A stretch of 64,000 bases of DNA from Metopolophium dirhodum (lineage: Eukaryota; Arthropoda; Insecta; Hemiptera; Aphididae): positions 18,910,001-18,974,000 of the forward strand of contig NC_083567.1 of assembly GCF_019925205.1 (NCBI RefSeq), in the 5' to 3' direction. Position 1 is the first letter of the stretch. Every line of letters starts with the position of its first letter. The notes below the pieces were generated by a model that saw nothing but the letters and a program-made list of their open reading frames with translations, did no database searches and was not told the DNA's origin. The translations under genes and the position numbers were made by a program. Of this stretch, positions 1-14,600 are shown one piece after another.

Positions 1-600
1 CTAACTAATTTAGAATATAAGTTAGTTTCTGAAACTGTCCAAATTTCTAACTTAGTTAGTTAGAAGTTAGTTTGGTGAAAATAGTAACTTAAGTTAGAGT
101 AGAAGTTAGAAGTTAGTTTTTTTTATAGATTAAAAACCTATATATATATAAACGGGTAAACGTAAAGACCGATAACACTACCACGAAAATTCAGCATCGT
201 GTCTACACTGATTAGTTAAGCCACCAGTATAGATAGGTACTATTTATATCTATATAGTATATACAGTAGATTTCAACATTCTACAGACTACGCGGAAAAG
301 CCATGGTTTCTGTGCGTGCATTATTATAAATACTAATAATTAATAATATATATGAGCTAATAATCTTTATAGGCATAATATAGCCATAATGTCATGGTCG
401 AGGATCAGCTTTTGGAATTTTGGAATGAAAAAAAAATAATAATAATAATAACTAGTTAGTTTTTTTTCTAACGAGTTAGATTGGACTAATTTACACATTA
501 AATTCAACTAGTTAAGTTACAAAGTTAATATGAATTAAAACTAACAAGTTAAGTAATAAAGTTAATTAAAAAGTAACTTTCTAACTTAACTTTAACCACG
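1..600. repeat. AAGTTAGTT-rich degenerate repeat
   Basis: Many imperfect copies of AAGTTAG / CTAACTT, in both orientations, cluster at 1-125 and 455-595, with a less repetitive centre. This looks like the two ends of an old element. No gene is visible. Confidence 0.45.
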
Positions 601-610
601 GACTAAGATA

Positions 611-850
611 TCCAGGACTGGAAACGAACCTATATCATTTGAACAAGATCTGTTACGGAAAGTTAACGAGCGATCGTGGCGACAAAATTGAGTAACTAAA
701 ATTTAGTCACTATATATAGTAATAGAGAAGTGTAGGAAGCTGGTGAAAAAGATAGATACTAGGAGATGGTGCTACAACCACTCGTTGACTTTCCGTAACA
801 GATGTGGATCTTTTCATTATACAGTGCACTGTTGTTCGTTTCCAGTCCTG
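611..850. mobile_element. Foldback element, about 240 bp
   Basis: Arm CCAGGACTGGAAACGAAC (613-630) pairs with GTTCGTTTCCAGTCCTG (834-850), and an inner arm AGATCTGTTACGGAAAGTTAACGAG pairs imperfectly with CTCGTTGACTTTCCGTAACAGAT (781-803). No coding capacity. Confidence 0.6.
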
Positions 851-937
851 TTAATCGTTAATCATAGTCCGTGACTTTAACTTTTTAACTAGTTAGTGCC
901 CACTGCCCAGCTTTGGCCTTTGGGACAAGATCACGGA

Positions 938-1026
938 CCACGATTTAAGATAGTATGGTTGCCCAACGAATCACGATAGTGTCTACCGAAATCACTATAA
1001 AAATCAGCTGGTATCTTAAATCGTGC
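938..1026. mobile_element. Miniature foldback with CACGATTTAAGATA ends, 89 bp
   Basis: CACGATTTAAGATA (939-952) is inverted as TATCTTAAATCGTG (1012-1025). Related hairpins occur at 41584-41613 and 50557-50639. Confidence 0.6.
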
Positions 1027-1036
1027 CACGGACTAA

Positions 1037-1143
1037 GGGCCTGTTTTACAATTATAGTTTAAATCTCGGTTACGCCTGACCCACTGATTTTACCGGCCGA
1101 ATTCGGTGGTTTAACCTTAGTTTAACGATTGCAATACGGGCCC
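1037..1143. mobile_element. PIF/Harbinger-type MITE, 107 bp
   Basis: The ends GGGCCTGTTTTACAAT and, reversed, GGGCCCGTATTGCAAT are inverted repeats flanked by the 3 bp duplication TAA (1034-1036, 1144-1146), typical of PIF/Harbinger. Confidence 0.75.
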
Positions 1144-1149
1144 TAAGAT

Positions 1150-2400
1150 ATCTATAATAATGAATACCGTAAACCGGGGTAACTTAGGCTCCAGGAGGTA
1201 ACTTTGGCCCACGTTGGAATTTTAAATACTTTTGTAAGCTGTGATAAGACATATGACTATTATCAAAATGTTGTGGTGGTTTCCTATAACTAACAACACT
1301 GGTAACCGAATGTAATAACATTTTTTTCAAAAAATTTTTTATGGTTTAAAAATTAAAAAAATTAAAATTTGATTTTGCAGAAGGGATGTTTGCAACCACA
1401 CCTTTACGTGAAAATTGTTAGGTTTTAATTTTTTTACGCGCAACCTAGTTATATTTAGCCCTAAAGTTGAAAAAGACGCTAAAATGGCGCAAAATTACCC
1501 CGACCGTTAACGGTACTAATATGAATATAATATAAATATAATATTCATATTATTATAACCTCCATGCATGACGCTTAAAATAAATAAAACTAAATCGTTT
1601 CTTTCATGAAATATTGTTTTCATAGAATAGTCTGGTTGTTGCATAGATCCCTGCATTAGTGCATTACCAGCTTTGCCGTGACAAAAAATAGTATGTGTGG
1701 CTCGTGCGGGAAGGCAATTGCAGTCATGTCTCCCGCGACTCAAATAGCTCACTCTCGCCGTTTTCATACAATAATATAGTTATTAAAACATTTTGGGTTT
1801 ACCTAGGAATATTTCACTATTCATAGTTCACACAAATAATAATTCAAGAAATTTATAATAATTAATAAATAATATGTTCATAAAAACGGGGCGAGAATCA
1901 CCCTGCGTGTATTATACTAATAATATGTATTGATACGTAATTTTGTCAGTAACATCTGCGCATTATTATTGTTACTAATAGCTCACGCACAAGTGCACAA
2001 CGCACCTGCGACCTGCCATGTATATATTATAATACATTAATATTATAAAACTATTATATTAATAATATATTAAACGAAAAACCACCCGAACGCTGAACCA
2101 AATGCTAACACTACTTACGCTATATAGTACTCTATTTACATATCGCCACCGTACCTCCACCATGAAGCTATTAAACCCTAATCATTTTAACTCATGATAT
2201 TTTAAAATATATAAATTACAACAAATTTCTTATTGTTTCCCTAAAATAGAGTTGGTATTCTATACAATGGTATAATATATGGCACATCAATGCATAAAGT
2301 ATTATAGTATTATACTATGATCTAAAATGTGTTTTAATAAATTGTAATGAAGTTATGAATTTATCATATAATTAACAAAAATAAACAAATAATATGACCT
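1150..2400. other. Gene-poor region downstream of PRKDC
   Basis: AT-rich sequence with a GC-richer patch at about 1620-1770. The open frames are short and show no domain resemblance. Nothing recognised. Confidence 0.5.
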
Positions 2401-2538
2401 ATATTATAGGTACTCATATTTATTTTTGAACTTCATATTATATAAATGAAAAAATCTAACTATTGGGTATTTTTTTTACAGATAAATGATAACACAATAA
2501 GTGTATATAAAAAAAAAAAATTATAAAAAAAAGTTTAA

Positions 2539-2616
2539 TTAAACCCAAAGTTGAAGACCGCTATAGGCTAGACATAAAATTTGATGGTCGGTTGCAATAT
2601 CTAATAGACAATCAAT
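2539..2616 (-). CDS. PRKDC: PRKDC exon 62: FATC domain and stop
   Basis: This 78-base terminal exon starts after the acceptor tttttatctctag and is in phase with exon 61. It reads IDCLLDIATDHQILCLAYSG followed by LQLWV and TAA. The human end is [23 protein letters not shown], so the LLD-ATD core and the position of the final tryptophan are kept, while the central W and GW residues are changed. The exon is too short to appear in a simple ORF scan. An AATAAA signal lies about 115 bases further on (2419-2424). Confidence 0.9.
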   Translation of the reverse strand: MDCLLDIATDHQILCLAYSGLQLWV

Positions 2617-5600
2617 CTAGAGATAAAAAAAAATGTGAATTAATTTACTGAAATATTAATTATTTGTATTTTTAAAACTATTAAATCAACTTAATATTAA
2701 ATAATATAGGTACATATTACATAAAACAAAAATATTTGAATGAATTTAGTTCATATTATACTTTATTATAATAATTATATACCTGTTGATTATGTGTGAT
2801 ATTACATTTTTGTAGTTTTGACCTTTTATAAGCACTGTTTTGAGAATCACTTTTGAGTATGTTAAGCAAAGCTTTTTTGTAATCGTTAGGTATACAAGAA
2901 TTCTCAAGCTCACGACAAAATATTTCAATAGGATTAATGCCATTCATTTTGTCTTTACCAGAGAGTATTTTTTTTTTTGGAAACCATTGTGTTTCTTTAG
3001 AGTTGAAGTCACTATCAATTCTTAAAGTTTCAGTTTTAGCCATTTTTGCCCAGTCTGCAGAAGGATCATTAATAAAAACTTGCATCACAGATAGTAACAT
3101 ATCTCGGTTTTCAACTAGAGTTTTTAATGTATGCACCATTGTTTCACGAATAAAACCTTAAAATAGTAATCGTATTTGTTATTTAGAGAAATAATTATAA
3201 TAATATGTAATACTTTGTTAACAAACCTGTTAAATTTAGTGGTGTCATTAAAGAAACGATATGAGGAGACATTCTAAATGGTATCAGTTCAGGTATTACT
3301 TGTATACTAGTTGCAGTATGAAATGCAAAATTGAAATCAATCCCTAAAAAAAGTTAAATAAATTAAAATAACAAAATTTTAAATAGTTAACCATTTTATA
3401 TTTTAAGCCAAATATTAGAATGGTAGATGTTTATAATTAAATTAAAACTATACCTAATATTATATTACCTATGCAAAATCCCGTTCTTGTTGAAACAATT
3501 GTGTTGTCTAGATGTCTATCACCGATTCCCAACAGCCAATGACAAATTGAAAGTACTGAGAAACTGGTTATAAATTTTGATCTCAAGGAAAAATACATTT
3601 CAGCACAATAACACAAGTTTAATAAAGATTTCCTAAAAATAAATCACTGTCTTAATATCACATAAAAATATTTCAATTACATCAAAAAAATATTAAGGCT
3701 TTCAAATATTAGAGAAAGATTTAATAAAAAACAATAGTCTAATTATTATCCTAGATCTAACTTTACAGAAGGCTTAAGAGGACGTAACACGTATAGTTGT
3801 TGATCTTAGAAATGCGTAACATAGGAAATTAATTATGCTTAGCATTCATGTTTAGCTTCGTTAGTTTAAAAACAAGAGTGAATCCCTTTATTATGAAACT
3901 TGATTGTAATAACACTATTTGTGTTTGTGTGTGGGTTTTTTTTTATAGTTTAATTTTTGAGTAAGTTTTGCGTACAATATAGCGTAAAAAAACCCATATA
4001 CAAACACAAATAATGTTCTTACCCTCAATTTTTATTATAGATTGATTCATTCTAATTTTTAAAATAACAAAGTTAAATGTGATCTGCTGAGCGTAAATTT
4101 GCTATGTTACGCACTTGTAAGACGGAGACAACACATGCAGGTGTAGTGTCCTCTAAAGCCAATCCACAATTGATATTTTCGCATAAATAAAATAAAAAAT
4201 TTCATTTAAAAGTTAGTTGAGTTCTTTTAGTTTTTTGCTTTTATTAGATTGAATTGACCTATTATCAAAACTAAAGCTGTGTATTATGAACATCTTTAAA
4301 TCGTAATATTTTACACACTTAAAACTCACTTTAAAATCAAAATATCAAAAAAAAAAACCTTCAACAGAACACAGACAATACATTTGCATATCAATCTTAA
4401 AAAGTTTGTATTTAAAGCTACATGACAGATAAATCCACTTGAAGGTACCATGGTTAAGTACCTATGTGAAGTTTGATTTTGCATATTCCCTGCATATTTA
4501 TAGTTTTTTTTTTTTTGCTTATTTGTGTATTTTTCTATTTTATTTGGTATATTATTTATAATTTGGATATTTCTATTGATATTATAATATTAACGTGCAT
4601 TTTTTTTTATTGAAATTGTATGGGAATTATAGCAAATTAGCAACATACAATCATTAAGAGGACGTTACACCAACATATTTTGTTGTCTTCGTTTTACAAG
4701 TGCGTAACATATCAAGCATGTGTAGCCCCGTTAGTTTAAAAATTAAAGTGAATTGACGTAATATAATGGTGTAACGTCTTTTTAAAAATATAAATAGATA
4801 TTTCTTGCTATTTCAAAAATTACTTATGCTTTCTTCTTATTTTTAAGCCCCATATTTTTAGTGCATATAAATGTATATTTCTGAACTTCTTAAGGCATAT
4901 ATCATTGAATATTTTGCCAGTTTTTAGTGCATAAGTGCAGGGGCGGACTGGAAGGGCGGGTAAGTGGCCATACCCACCCAGGCCCTCTAGAAATTTTGTT
5001 TGGGCTTCGAGTTATAAGTTTGTTATTTATAATAATTTTTCAATTCCACACTGTAATCATTGCCGTGAAAACGAAGAATACATTATTACAATACTATTTA
5101 CAAAAATAAAACAACTGGAACAGTCCAACTGCAGTCCCGAAGGCTATAAAAGTTATTTTAGATTCATTTTTGGAATTTATTATGTAATGATACATGTTAA
5201 TAGATGGTATTGGTAGAAGTTCTGGAACACTTAGTAATTTATTAATATTTTTAAACAATAATAGTAATTAGTATTAAAAATAGTATTTAAATTAAGAACA
5301 TTAAATTTTTTTTTTGAAATTTGAGAATCTGAGTGGAATGATGAATATATTGATTTAACAATGATGTGTTTTTTTATTTTTTATTTTTGTGTGTGTAAAC
5401 GATTAGTAGTCAAAATAATTCTTCGATTTTTAACTTCAGTATCTTGTTTGATGGGAAAGTGAATCTAGTTAGTACTTTTGGGAGGTCAAAATTTAAAATT
5501 TTCAATAGTTTTCAAAAGCGCCCGGAAAAATAAAATAAAAATTAAGGAAAAACGGGAATTTTTACGCAAAATCGGTTTTTGACAAAATCGATTTTGGCAT

Positions 5601-8600
5601 TTAATGTAAAACAAATGATCATAAATACATGACATTTTCACTGAATGTTTAAATTAGCCTTTTCTATACATGGAAAAAATATCAAAATATTTTGACTTGT
5701 TATGAGCTGTTTACAAATATACTCAGTTTCAAAATTTTAGTTTTTTAGATTCTGAACGAAGCGATGAATGTATTGATTTTACAATGATGTGGGTTTTTTT
5801 TAAAATTTTTTTTTCATCACCTTTTAGGACAGTAAAAGTACTTGGATTTTCTTCAACAGTAACTTTTCTGATAGGAAAGTGAATCTAGTTGGTACTTTGA
5901 GGGGGTCAAAAGTAAAAATTTTGTCAGTTTTCAATTTTTTTAGTTTTTTTTTCTATAAATATCAATAAAATTTTATTTGTTGGGTAAAAAAGTGTGAAAA
6001 TTTAATATAAGGCTTCTGATATATCGTTCAATAGCAGTTGAAAAATATTAAAAATACATAGGCACAATTTATTTTTATAAGCATTTAAAGTTCAAATTTA
6101 TCAAATTTATAATTTAATAATTATTTTTTAGTTAAAAATGTATAAAATGTTCAACTTTTATCGCTAAGGATTGAAAATTGAAAACAAGGCTCCACGTAAA
6201 TAGGTTATATATAAATTACTTTCTTTACAATAATATCATCAAATATACATGGTAATATCATAGGCTGACTGTCCGTTATCGCTCAGAATCATTTTTCTTA
6301 TACAATGATATCATATCATTGAATTCAAATTTAACACCATCCATTACAGTGACCGACTTGTAACCTACTGTACAGCAGAGCGACATCCACTTACCCACCT
6401 TTTTTTCTATGAATGTCAATAAAACTATATTTGTTGGGTAAAAAAGCTATTGACAAAATACGGAAAAAAACACGAAAATTATCGAATTATTTTGAGTTAG
6501 AAATTCATAAAAATTTTTCTTTTTAAATCTTTTCAAAATATAATACAAAATTCTTCATAAGTATATCTATCTTTATCAAAAAAAATAATGTCTACAAGAA
6601 AGTCAAATTAAATTTTTATGAGCGTTTGAAGTTCATATTTTTACTACATTGGATATTTACCCGATTTCTAATGTAGTGATTTCTTATTTTGTTGTTTTGT
6701 TGTAACTAAATCAAAAACAAACCATTGTAGATGCATGCAAATTTGACTGAATGTTTATATTTTCATTTTCTATATACCTAAATTTTTAAAATATTTTGAC
6801 TCTTTTTTAGCTGTTATGGACATTGTCAGTTTTTAATTTTTTAAATTATTTTTTCTATATATATCAATAAAATGTTATTTGTTGGTTAAAAAAGTGTGAA
6901 CATTTAATGCAATGATCCTGATATATTGTTACAACAGCAGTAAAAAAAAAAGGTGGGTAAGTGGATGTCGCTCTGCTGTACAGTAGGTTACAAGTGGATC
7001 ACTGTAATGGATGGTGTTAAATTTGAATTCAATGATATAATATCATTGTATGAGAAAAACGATTCTGAGCGAAGACGGTCAGTCATCCTATGATATTATT
7101 ATGATATTACTACTTATGTATATTTGATGATATTATTGTGAATAAAGTAATTTATATATAACCTATTTACGTGGAGCCTAAGAGCCTTGTGTTCAATTTA
7201 CAATCTTTAGCTATAAAAGTTGAACATTTTGTAAATTTTTAACTACAAAATAATTATTAAATTATAAATTTTATAAATGTTGTCAAAATTCGATCTTTAA
7301 ATGCTTATAAAAAAAAATTGTGCCTATGTATTTTTAATATTTTTCAACTGATATTGTATTAATATATCAGGAGCTTTGTATTAAATTTTTACACTTTTTT
7401 ACCCCACAAATAAAATTTTATTGATATTTATAGAAAAAAAAAACTAAAAAAAATGAAAACTTACAATGTCCACAAACAGCTCAAAAAGAGTCAAAATATT
7501 TTAAAAATGTTATGGTGTATAGAAAATGTTAATATAAACATTCAGTGAAATTTTCAAGTATCTAAATTCGTTCGTTTTTGAATTACAACAAAATAAGGAA
7601 ATCGCTACATGAGAAATTGAGTAAATATCCAATGTTGTAAAAATTTGAATTTCAAACGCTCATAAAAATTTAATTCGACTTTCTTATAGACATATTTTTT
7701 TTAATAAAGGTAGACAAACTTATGAGGAATCTTGTATTATATTTTAAAACCTTAGATTTAAAAAGAAAAATTTTTACGAATTTTTAACTCAAAATAATTT
7801 GCTAATTTTCATGATTTTTCCATATTTTGTCAATTTATGAACTTTGAATGCTTAGAAAAAAAAACTGTGACTAAGGATTTTTAATATTTTTCATCTGCCT
7901 TTGAAGCAATATACTAGGAGTCTTCTATTAAATTTTCAAGCTTTTATAGCCAACAAATAAAATTTTATTGATATCTTTAGAAAAAAAACTAAAAAAAAAT
8001 GGAAAATGAAAATGTCCCTAAACAGTTCAAAATAAATCAAAATATTTTGAAAATGTTAGTGTGTAGAAAATGCAAATATAAACAACCATTGAAAATTTCA
8101 AGTATCTACGGTCATTTGTTTAAAAGTTACACCAAAAACCAAATTCAATTTTGTGTAAAAATTCCCGTTTTTCCTTAATTTTTCTTTTGTTTATCTTGTC
8201 GCTTGTGAAAACTATTGCGAAATTTTTACTTTTGACCCCCCGCCAAGTACCAACTAGATTCACTTTCCTATCAGAAAAGGTACTGTTGAAGAAAATCGAA
8301 GCATTTTTACTGCTTTAAAAGGTTAAAAAATTAAAAATTAAAAAAAACACACATCATTGTAAAATCAATACATTCATTGCTCCGCTAGGTTATTTTTTTT
8401 TATTAATATTTATAAAGTTCAAATTTTGACAATATTTATCAAATCTAAAATTTACTAATTATTTTGTAGTTAAAAATTTATAAAATGTTCAATTTTAAAG
8501 CTAAAGATTTAAAATAAGGTTCCTTGAAAATATGTTATAATATATAAATTACTTTATTCACAATAATATCAACAAATATACTTAGTAATATCATAGGCTG

Positions 8601-11600
8601 ACTGACTGTTTTCTCTCAGAATCGTTTTTTCTCATACAATGATATTATAACATCAAATTCAAATTTAACACCATCCATTACAGTGATCTACTTGTAACCT
8701 ACTGTACAGTAGAGCGACACCCACTTGCCCACTTTTTTTATTTTATTTGTATAATAAAGTTTAAAAATTGTATTATTGAAGTAATTTGTTTTATAATAAT
8801 AAAATAATAATAATATTTATTGTTATTTTTCAAAAGAATAGTTACAAATTAAATTTAAGTTTTATTTTACTATGTTAAATTTAGTTGAGTATAAACCTAC
8901 AGAATTGTTTTAATTTTGTTATAAGTTCCTTAAAAAGTTATTTTATTTAAAATAAAAATTATGAGTCTCTTGTTTGGTAGATTTGAAACTTATACCCACC
9001 TGGGCCTTCAGGGCCTCAGTCCGCCCCTGCATAAGTGCATGTTTATTTAGGTATTTTTTACTACATTAACTTACAAACTCCGGTTAATACCTTCTATAAT
9101 AAGTCAATTCTCTCTGATATTAATTAAAATTAATGAAACTAAATGTGAACAAATACTGGTGTAGTTCTCTTAAATACTTAGCACTGCCAGCATTCCTCAT
9201 CACTAAAAATGAATATTCAATATGCAGCCAATGTGGCATTTTTTTTTAGAATATCATATATTATCATATGTTTAGCAAAAGTACAAGAGTGCACAAAAAA
9301 CCGTCAGCTTGTCAATTAGTAAGAAAATATGATCGAAGTACCTTAATATATCATCAGGGATTGATTGGACGAGCTGTTTAAATTTTGCAACAGTAACCAT
9401 ACTATTATTATTTATAGTTGCTTGTGCATAGACAACCATCTTGTTTGATGATATAGACTTTTCAGACAGCCAACGATAATGTTCTACAACTTTAGACTGT
9501 CTAAAAATAATATAATTTAAACTATAATAACATATTGTTCAAATATTATAAGGAGTACTAACAATTGTTTTATTCCAGATTCTTTACCATCAGGAAAAGA
9601 TTCACAAATTAAATCTTTTAATGTGACTGTATTATTAATCCATTCAATCATACCCAATTTTGTTGATATTGGAAACACCTAAAATATTTATTTTTTAGTA
9701 TTTCTAGTTCTAAAAGCTTACAAAATAAAATAGTATCTTACTATATAAGTCAAAAGTGACAGTTTTCTGTCGCAACAATATGCATTGTTTGACAAAGCAT
9801 CATTTATTATTTTATGTAATTGTTGAATTCGTTGGTCTTGCCTTAAATCTTCACCAAATTTTATTAAGAAACTATATTTTTCTCCATTGTTTCCTATCAT
9901 GGTAATTTTAATTGGATTTCTCATTGAAAATATTACTTGAACCTTAAATTTTAAAAACAATATTAAGATTATTTCTATTATACAACTAATTTAATAATAT
10001 TACATTTGGTTTAAATGATGCAATAGTAATATGATTGTCAATATTAGGTTTTTTTGTTCCAGAATATTGTCCTGGAATTTCAATAGTGTCTATATTATGA
10101 TTAGAATACTGAGCTAGCCATGGACAATAATTAATTAAATGAGTTGACAGTTTTCTACTGTAGTATTGATTTTTACAAGTATCTACTTGTTTTTTAATTT
10201 CTATTAATGCTATACAAACATTATTTAGATTAAAATTAGATGATTGGAATTTGTCTGTAAATAAGAAAAAATTAAAAATAAAATAAAAAGTAGGCAAAGT
10301 AATATATTTATTGTATACAAATATTCAAGTAACTTACCAAAAATTAATTTAAGATTTTCTTTAAAGATATCCAATGTTTTAAATTCCTTTCCTTTGAATT
10401 GTTGGTTTTCTTCCGTAATAAAACAGTTCTTAAATACATTTTCAAATGACAATTTAATCATACTCAAACAATTTGTTTTTAAACTCTCTTGCACATCATT
10501 TATATATTCTTGGAGCTGAGTAAACGGACAACAAACATTACTTATAGCTTTTACAAACATGTCCAAATAAATATCAGATATTAATGGAATGAGTCTGTAA
10601 AATAAAATAGATTAAGTTACTGAGTTAGTATTATTTTTCATTAAACAAATTTAAAATAATATACCTATTTTGAAATATGAATAATGAATTAGAGAATATA
10701 CTTGTTGTCAACTACAAATCTACAGAGTTGACGGGGACAACCATTAAACTTTATCCTAATCAAATCCACTTCTATTTTAATAATGTAATACCTATACCTG
10801 GGTCTAACCATAATCATAACTGTAATTGTAATTGTTATGAGATAATCAGTTATAGATCAGTTGGTTCAACGTGATATACATTATTCTGTTAGCCAAAAAT
10901 TTCAATTTAATTATTCAGTCATGGAAAAGCACTGTTACATTTATAAAGGAAAATTACTTATTCAATTTATACCCCTCCTTGTGGACACTGACAAAATTCA
11001 AACAAAATGTTGAATATAAAATTAGAAGATGGCACACAATTTATCTGTTTGTGTATTATTGAATGTTGTTTTACTAGATACCTAATACATATATTTTTTT
11101 TTATTATTATTAAATGGAAAAGTATAAAAATATGTGGTAGATCACATATGGTGTATAGAAACTTGTAAAAAAAATAATCGTAAAAACAAAATTGACTGTG
11201 AAATTAATACAGAAAATTATTATAAACTAGTATTAAATATTTAAATAAATTTAAAAGTGTTGTTCACAATAATTTGATAGGTACAAAGAAAATAATAATT
11301 TATTAATAATAAATAAAGAAACTATTTATTACACTACACTATAGTTAAATAATAATAAATTTATAAACAACATACTTAGCCTTCAAGAATGTTTCACACT
11401 CTTCATTATTATACACATTTCTTTCCATAAAAATATTCAAAGGTAACTGAATAGCTTTAGGATAAACTTGACATAAACGAATTAAAAGTGGACTAATTAC
11501 ATTAATTAGAGGAGAATCCAAACAACCTAAAATCTGATTTATCCATTGCAGGAACATATACTCTGGAACATTTTGATTCTAAACATACAACCAATAATTA

Positions 11601-14600
11601 TATAATTAAATACTATTCATTCAATGCGCAAGTAAGAAAATATAAAATACTTCTGAAATGAATGTTTCTTTTAATGAACAGTCAGATAGATTTTCAAACT
11701 GCAATATTATAGGAAATAATTCTGATGCTTTTTTAGAACCATATTTCATTGCTTTTAAAACAGATTCTATAAATAATATATATTTCTGATTGTCTTCAGT
11801 GTTTTCTGTAAGTATACAATATAACTATAAAAGTATAAATGGTTTATTATACACAAATAATGTTTTCTTTGCATTAATAGTTTGTTAAAAAATAAAATTG
11901 TATAAATGATGAACACCCTATTTTCATGTTTGTAAGTTATGTTAATTGAGTAATTATGTCTAAAGACAATAAACTAATGATAAAAATCAAATTAAAATAT
12001 TTAATTTATTTAACTAAATACAGATTATAGACTTACTTATGGTATAAATAAAATAAATTGTTTTAATCATAATGTTACTAATTTGTATATAGTATGCACA
12101 TACCTTTAAAATTGATCTCCTCTAAACAATATTGAGCTAACATCAAATGAGAATCAATAATTGTTTTAGTACATAAACTACTATTAAAAGCAATATGAAT
12201 GCAATTTTTTAAGTTCTGTATAATAGAACAGTCAATTTGTTCTAAAACTTCATCGAGGCTTCTGTAAACACAAACAATGTCAATAACATAATATTAAAAA
12301 AAACAAACATTATACACTATTAAAAATAACCTACCCAAATTGTATGTTGCTTTTTATTTTACTCATTATCTCTAATAATACATTTTTTGACAACAAACTA
12401 ATATCTGATATTTCATGTAAAACATGAGATATATTTTTAGAAATATTTGCAATATGAAAATTAGTTTTTAATAAACAAATTGAAGAACACTGTTCTTTGA
12501 TCATATTATCTAAAATTAAACACAATACAATAGATTTATATATTATACAATATCGTGTATTAATCTACTTTGTTATAGTAAATTGCAAATATTACCTAAT
12601 TCTGACCAAGAATTCAAATAGTATTTAAGTTTCTTTTCTGTATCAATTGTATAACAACTAGACATTGCTAATATTTTACTACGGCATAGTATAAAATCTG
12701 GTGTCCAATTTTCAGTATTCTGAAATTAATTCATAGTAATTTTAAAATATAACTTTGTGTAATCGATTGATAATATTTACTTCAAATCTAAACTCATTCA
12801 TGTATTTTTTAGCAACATAAAAATTATTTTTATTTATAGCGCTTTCAATTAAAACTAACATTGACTCCACTTCATAATTGTTTAAAATTTGTTTAAAACA
12901 ACATTTTTCTTCTGATGGTAATTCATCTATATCTGTCTTGATCTTATTTAAGAAAATTGATCTGTTAAATTAAATGTGATGTAGTTACTATTATATTAAT
13001 ATTTAACTAATAGATACATAAATAGTATTGAATAATAACCTGTTAAGCATTTTAATATCCCATAGTAATAATGAGTCAGAATCTATGGGCAGTTGTGATT
13101 GCCATGTTTAAATCTGTCTTTTAATTATTTTGGTATTATCATATGATTGAATTGAAGATAATTTTGTGAAACACTAAAAAATATACTTAAAATAAATTTA
13201 CAAACAACATTAAACAAATAAATAATCTCACATAGATTTCAGAAAGTGTTTGTAAATTTAATAATTTATCAGCACGTAGCTTATAATATTGAGGTGATAT
13301 GTTTTCCCATTCTTTAAGAAAGTTCCGCATTCCAAGTTTACACCATAGCTGTGCTTTATTTAAATCATCACAACATAAAAATATCATGCAAGCTTGAGCT
13401 GGTACACGTGTCTATACATAAATTGTAAACATTTATTAATATAAAATAAAAATCCAAATCCAAAATATATTACCAATATATATTCTTCTTTATGTCTATC
13501 ATTTAACCAATTGCTAAATATCTCTATAAATTTACCATCCGATATGCCATTAAGTATTTCATTTAATTCTGAATGTAAAATTCTATGTAAAAGATGGTCT
13601 TTATAACTATAATTTAACAATTCAAATTTAAGACATTTTAAAAATTCAATTAGCTTACATGCATATTAAAAATATTTACTGAAATGAGTTTATGATTGAA
13701 TATTATAATAACATATAATATAATTGAATACTTACCAATTATTATCCCAAATTTTCTCATAGTTTTCTCCAGTTTGAGATTTTAACATTTTATTAATTTC
13801 TTTCCAATCAGATAAATTCTCTGAGCACTAGAATGGAATTATGAAATACAATTCATTAGGTATGTGTTATCATTTTGTGATTAGTTATTCAAGGAAAACA
13901 TTTTAATACTTTATAATATTCTTCAAACAAAAAATCTTTATCACTTTCTAAAATTATATTTTCATCATTACATTCTAATACTGATTTGAATTTCATTTGA
14001 GCAATTCGCCAATCATGAGATTGTTCAGCTTTCAATGCCTCTTTTAATGAATCACATGATAGATTATTAATTTTTTCGTGAAATATACCTTCAACAACAT
14101 CCAATTCACCCATATTTTTGTATATCCTTTGAAAAAACAAAAGCTTAGTTACTTGATAGGCAAAAAAAAAAAAAAATTATATAATGATATACTCGGCTAA
14201 TTTTATCCAATTATCATCCATGCGTTTGTATGTAATTTTAGATTTTTTTTCAATGTGTTCATCAACTTGTTTTGATTGTAAATAATTTATTGATGTTTCT
14301 ATAACTAATGCTCCTAATGACATTAAACCACATGATGTTGCAACTAATAAAAATATACAAATGTTAAAATAGTTCATTCTTAAAGATAGATAATACACTT
14401 GCCTTCAGTTACTCTATTTGGATCTAAATTGATTTGGGTAGGATAACAGTATGCTGTATCTAAGATAAAGCCTACAAGACTATGATTACAATGACTGTGA
14501 TTTATCATAGTAGTCAAAGATTTATTCAAGCTTTCAAAATATTGCTGATTAATTTTTGAATTATTTTTCAATCCACACATGATTGATGATGAAATTATTC

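Noticed and set aside
3227..3343. DFN read as proof of a catalytically dead kinase
   Set aside because: ATR, an active PI3K-like kinase, also has DFN, and the GDRHLDN catalytic loop is intact.
4927..5216. Two overlapping plus-strand frames at the start of the 4.1 kb insertion
   Set aside because: They begin in the inverted terminal repeat of the hAT element and have no protein resemblance.
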